From Comamonadaceae bacterium OS-4 (GTDB lineage: Bacteria > Pseudomonadota > Gammaproteobacteria > Burkholderiales > Burkholderiaceae_C): a stretch of 64,000 nt of DNA. The notes beneath the pieces are model-generated. The model made no database searches. It saw nothing but the letters and a program-made list of their open reading frames with translations, and had not been told where the DNA came from. Shown piece by piece: positions 60,610 to 64,000 of the stretch. The stretch spans positions 2,440,501-2,504,500 of the forward strand of contig AP026970.1 in NCBI GenBank assembly GCA_027924025.1. Reading direction: 5' to 3'. Every line of letters starts with the position of its first letter. Positions within the stretch are counted from its first letter, which is position 1. Both the position numbers and the translations under genes were made by a program.

Positions 60610-61460
60610 AAGATCTCCACGTCAACCACATTCAGCGGAAGGTCCGGCACATTGGTTGCAGCCGTTTGCTCTGCACGCAAATCTTGCAAGGCCTTCAGAC
60701 CGAAATGCGTGAACCACAGCGACGAAAAGGCGAACAACAGGGTGTAGAGCCAAATCGACACCGGAACCAAAATGGGGGCCAAAGCGACCGCCACAAACCC
60801 GAATGACCAGACCAGACTAGGGGCCGCACCGAGATAGCCTGCGAATACGCCCATCGCCAGCAAAGGCCAGCGATAGCGTTTGAATAGTTCTTGCCGCTCA
60901 GCACGGGAGGCAAAGTCGGACAACGCATCAAAAGCCATGACCCGGTAAGTCAACCAGCCCCAAATCAAGGGCGGAATGACCAGCACCAGCGGCGGAATCA
61001 ACCACAGTGGCAGCGACACCACCAAGGCGAACAATGCCGCCACTGTCGAGCCCAGGGCCCATCCGGCGCTCAACAGAAAAGAACCGGAGCCTTGCTTGTC
61101 GAGCAAGGGGAAGCGGCGCTGAGCAACCAGGCGCACCAGCATGGGGGTCATCATGGTGGCCACCACCAATAAGCAGGCAACCACGACCAGCGGCGTCAAC
61201 ACCAGAATCACCAGCAGCGGAACCAACACAGTCTTGAGCTTTCCGGCGCCCATCGATTCGAGCCACGACCACAGCATTTGCAGCCAGTCCATCGACTCCA
61301 ACAGCAGGTTCACCTGGCTGAGCAGGCTGTCAAGGTAAAAATAGCCCAACCCGGCCGTCACCCCCACCATCAAGACCAGTGGCAGAAACGACCACAGGAT
61401 GACCTTGGGGTGCAGGCAATAAGCCACGGAACGCCAAAATGCATCGAGGACGGCGTTCAT
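60606..61460 (-). CDS. EI24/CysZ-like membrane protein
   Basis: About 284 aa from ATG 61460 (MNAVLDAFWRSVAYCLHPKV). Four to six hydrophobic helices in the EI24-domain pattern (WSFLPLVLMVGVTAGLGYFY, VLVPLLVILVLTPLVVVACLL, LVIPPLIWGWLTYRVMAFDALS). Possibly a transporter. 4 bp from the rsuA-like gene. Confidence 0.87.
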   Translation of the reverse strand: MNAVLDAFWRSVAYCLHPKVILWSFLPLVLMVGVTAGLGYFYLDSLLSQVNLLLESMDWLQMLWSWLESMGAGKLKTVLVPLLVILVLTPLVVVACLLVVATMMTPMLVRLVAQRRFPLLDKQGSGSFLLSAGWALGSTVAALFALVVSLPLWLIPPLVLVIPPLIWGWLTYRVMAFDALSDFASRAERQELFKRYRWPLLAMGVFAGYLGAAPSLVWSFGFVAVALAPILVPVSIWLYTLLFAFSSLWFTHFGLKALQDLRAEQTAATNVPDLPLNVVDVEIL

Positions 61461-61464
61461 CGCA

Positions 61465-62214
61465 TCACACCTTGGTTTGCACTGCCACAATTTCGTCAGC
61501 GGTAAGCCAACGCCAACCGCCGGGGGGCAAGTCCGCAGGGAGCGACACGCCGCCAATACTGGAGCGATGCAAGCCTTCCACCCGATTACTGACGGCGGCC
61601 ACCATGCGCTTGACTTGGTGGTATTTGCCCTCGGTGAGGGTCATTCGGAGGTGGAATTCACTGACTGCCTCGCAAGCGGCCGCCCGGACGGGCTTGGGGT
61701 CGTCAGCCAGCACCACACCACTCAACAGCTTGCTGACCTGCTTTTCATCGAGCGGATGCTTGACCGTGACTTCATACAACTTGGGGACATGGTGTTTGGG
61801 CGAACTCATCCGGTGGATGAATTTGCCATCGTCGGTCAACAGCAGCATGCCGGTGGTGTCTTGATCCAGCCGACCCACGGCCTGAACGCCCTGCACCGCG
61901 GCCTTTTGCGGCCGCAAGCGCAGCGGGCTGGGGAGCAAGGTGTAAATGCTGGGATAGGTCGAGGGCTTTTGCGAGCACTCGGTGCCGGCTGGCTTGTGGA
62001 GCATCAAATAGGCGCGTTCTGCGTAGGGCCAGTCGACGCCCTGCACCCGGAATCGCAACCCTTCCGCTACAAATTCCATAGCTGCTTGCGTAATGGTGAC
62101 GGGGGCCAAGCCTTGTTCTGGCATATAAACCTGCACAAAGCCCTGCTGGACCAATCCGGCACACACACGGCGGGTGCCAAACCCTTGGGTATAGAGTATT
62201 TCCTGTAACTGCAT
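61465..62214 (-). CDS. rRNA pseudouridine synthase, RsuA family
   Basis: 249 aa from ATG 62214. N-terminal S4-like RNA-binding domain (LQEILYTQGFGTRRVCAGLVQQG) and catalytic Asp in QAVGRLDQDTTGMLLLTDDG; later KYHQVKRMVAAVSNRV. Likely modifies 16S rRNA U516. Confidence 0.92.
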   Translation of the reverse strand: MQLQEILYTQGFGTRRVCAGLVQQGFVQVYMPEQGLAPVTITQAAMEFVAEGLRFRVQGVDWPYAERAYLMLHKPAGTECSQKPSTYPSIYTLLPSPLRLRPQKAAVQGVQAVGRLDQDTTGMLLLTDDGKFIHRMSSPKHHVPKLYEVTVKHPLDEKQVSKLLSGVVLADDPKPVRAAACEAVSEFHLRMTLTEGKYHQVKRMVAAVSNRVEGLHRSSIGGVSLPADLPPGGWRWLTADEIVAVQTKV

Positions 62215-62278
62215 GGACGTAGTATCGCAGTCACTTCCAGTAGACTGCGATGATTCGATTCCAACCGGGACCCGTGTC

Positions 62279-63814
62279 ATGACAGATGATTTGGTTTTCA
62301 GCGATGAACAAGAGGCAGAGCAGACGCGCGGCCCGATGGCCAAGCCTTGGCAAGTTCTGGTTGTGGACGATGAACCGGCGGTTCACGAGGTCACCAAGCT
62401 GGTCATGTCCGATTTCGAAATGGACGGACGCCGGCTGGAGTTCACCCACTGCTACAGCGCCGCCGAAGCCCGCACCTTGCTGGGCCAGCGCAACGACATT
62501 GCCCTGATCTTGCTGGATGTGGTGATGGAGTCCGAGCAAGCGGGCCTGGACCTCGCCAAATACATTCGCGAAGACTTGGGCAACCTGAATGTGCGCATCG
62601 TGCTGCGCACCGGTCAACCCGGCCAAGCCCCCGAAGAACAGGTCATCCGCGATTACGACATCAACGACTACAAAGAAAAAACCGACCTGACCCGTCGCAA
62701 GTTGATTACTGTTTTTTATGCGGGCTTAAGGGCTTATCGGGACCTGATGCGACTGGAAAACGCCCGGAAGGGCTTGGTGCGGTCAATAGAAGCCATCAGC
62801 GAAGTGGGTGACTCCCACAATTTGCGCAGCTTCGCATCGGCCGTGCTCTCGCAGTTGAATCACCTGCTTGACCTGCAGGGGGAAGGCCTGTGCGCCAGCC
62901 GTTTGCTGGCCTATACCGCCAACGCAGGACATGGCAAACTGAAGGTACTTGCCGCAACCGACGCATTTTCCCAGCTGATACTGGACGATGAGGTAGAAAA
63001 CCTGCCAGAAGTCGTAAAAACAGCCATATCGCAGTCACTGGGCGAAAAAGTGAGTCGCCATGGTGAGCGCTATTACGCGGGCTACTTTCGCACCAAGGCG
63101 GGGAGCGAAAGTTTGATTTACATGGAGTTCCCGGAGCCAATCAGCAATCAGGCGCGCGAACTGCTCGAACTCTTTTCACGCAACGTGGCCAGCACCTACG
63201 ACAGCCTGCTGCTGCGGGAAGAAACCCAAAGCACCCAACGGGACACGATCGCCACCCTCGGTGGCGCCATCGAGCGCCGGGGCGCGGAGAGCGCCCGCCA
63301 TATTGAGCGCGTGGGGGAACTGGCGGCAATGCTCGCCCGCGCCAGCGGTTGTAGCGATGCGGAGATCGAAATGATCCGGGTAGCCTCCACCTTGCATGAC
63401 GTGGGCAAAGCGGGCATTCCTGATCAGATTCTGTGCAAGCCCGGTCCGTTATCGGAGGAGGAATGGGCGGTCATGCGCACACATCCAACCCTGGGACACA
63501 CCTTGCTGTCCCGTTCGGGTTCACGCCTGCATGCCATGGGAGCCCAAATTGCCCAAGAACATCACGAGCGGTGGGACGGAAGTGGCTACCCGGCCGGCTT
63601 GAAAGGCAACGAGATCAGCTTGGTAGGCCGGATTGCAGCCCTGGCCGATGTCTTGGACTCGCTGGTATCTCCAAGCCCCTACAAACCGGCATGGGATCTC
63701 CATCAGGCCCTGGACTATGTGTTCCATGAGCAAGGCAAACACTTCGATCCGGAGCTGGTTCAACGGCTTCAAGATCAGGTGGAAGCCATCAAAACGCTTT
63801 ATCAACAGCCCTGA
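62279..63814 (+). CDS. HD-GYP response regulator (DUF3369)
   Basis: 511 aa from ATG 62279. Receiver (VVDDEPAVHEVT, phospho-Asp in LILLDVVMES), DUF3369 middle region, then an HD-GYP domain (TLHDVGKAGIPDQIL, EHHERWDGSGYPAGL). Hydrolyses cyclic-di-GMP, probably under control of an unlinked kinase. Confidence 0.92.
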   Translation: MTDDLVFSDEQEAEQTRGPMAKPWQVLVVDDEPAVHEVTKLVMSDFEMDGRRLEFTHCYSAAEARTLLGQRNDIALILLDVVMESEQAGLDLAKYIREDLGNLNVRIVLRTGQPGQAPEEQVIRDYDINDYKEKTDLTRRKLITVFYAGLRAYRDLMRLENARKGLVRSIEAISEVGDSHNLRSFASAVLSQLNHLLDLQGEGLCASRLLAYTANAGHGKLKVLAATDAFSQLILDDEVENLPEVVKTAISQSLGEKVSRHGERYYAGYFRTKAGSESLIYMEFPEPISNQARELLELFSRNVASTYDSLLLREETQSTQRDTIATLGGAIERRGAESARHIERVGELAAMLARASGCSDAEIEMIRVASTLHDVGKAGIPDQILCKPGPLSEEEWAVMRTHPTLGHTLLSRSGSRLHAMGAQIAQEHHERWDGSGYPAGLKGNEISLVGRIAALADVLDSLVSPSPYKPAWDLHQALDYVFHEQGKHFDPELVQRLQDQVEAIKTLYQQP

Positions 63815-63951
63815 AAACGGGCGAATGAGCGCGGGGCCATAGTCTGACCAGCACCTCCGTTGGTCTGTGTGGGCCATAGCGCCCATTGCAAAAGCCCGAT
63901 AAACTTTGTGAAAAAAGGTCCTCTAAGAGACCACACATTCAGGGCGCAGCA

Positions 63952-64000
63952 ATGTTTCTTTATTTTCTTGGCGGGCTTTTACTAGGGGTTTGCTTCGTTT
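63952..64000 (+). CDS. Partial gene at window end
   Basis: An ATG at 63952 opens a frame of 16 codons, MFLYFLGGLLLGVCFV, cut by the window edge. It looks like a membrane-protein N-terminus. The sequence 63815-63951 shows no gene. Confidence 0.4.
   Translation, partial: MFLYFLGGLLLGVCFV

Overview
The window looks like a betaproteobacterial chromosome, most likely Burkholderiales/Comamonadaceae. This is inferred from the GC-rich backbone, the ntrB-ntrC-glnA arrangement and the general protein flavour; no rRNA or other taxonomic marker is present. All family calls rest on motifs read by eye, with no database search.

The backbone is at the two edges. At the left (95-661) is the 5' two thirds of thymidylate synthase thyA; its 3' third reappears at about 48860-49144 next to folA. 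The two halves join exactly inside the conserved [13 protein letters not shown] segment, so about 48.2 kb (roughly 661-48861) is an integrated element that splits thyA. The element carries its own complete thymidylate synthase (6282-7274) directly behind its integration genes: three tyrosine recombinases plus a small HTH/coiled-coil protein, all overlapping (806-6250). It therefore destroys and replaces the same essential function.

Cargo from left to right: (i) a likely defence operon, MBL hydrolase / E2-E1-JAB triple fusion / patatin phospholipase, with no CD-NTase (7300-11809, minus); (ii) an arsenic operon gapdh-arsJ-arsR-arsC-aqpS-arsC-arsH (12103-17198, plus) with a Pho-box-like repeat upstream; (iii) a MerR-controlled thiol/metal cluster and a ynfA-like gene (17283-19512); (iv) marR / ArsN-ArsO-like fusion / MFS (19662-23208, minus) and a second arsR; (v) an XRE repressor with a twin palindromic operator facing ten small overlapping genes of unknown function (23862-27774); (vi) a short Argonaute plus DUF4365(DREN)-APAZ nuclease, i.e. 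a SPARDA-type system (27895-30689, minus); (vii) a four-gene operon of membrane protein / MBL / Abi-like membrane protein / AlbA_2 (30921-34531, minus), a candidate undescribed defence system; (viii) a gene whose N-terminus looks like an integrase tail (34818); (ix) an arsenite-oxidation module moaA, nitroreductase, aioA, aioB, aioX, aioS, aioR with a textbook sigma-54 promoter (35441-44191), then phoX behind a Pho box and arsA (44274-48530).

Together the cargo covers oxidation of arsenite to arsenate (AioBA, with MoaA for the cofactor and AioXSR for sensing), arsenate disposal as 1-arseno-3-phosphoglycerate (GAPDH/ArsJ), arsenate reduction and arsenite release (ArsC, AqpS), organoarsenical oxidation (ArsH, ArsN/ArsO), phosphate-starvation links (Pho boxes, PhoX) and at least three anti-phage-like modules. 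Right of the element lie folA, a DUF4337 protein, two-component genes, small envelope proteins, xth, ntrC-ntrB, glnA with sigma-54 and NtrC sites, a MoCF-domain protein, an EI24-like membrane protein, an rRNA pseudouridine synthase and an HD-GYP response regulator. No tRNA, rRNA, CRISPR array or conjugation genes were seen.
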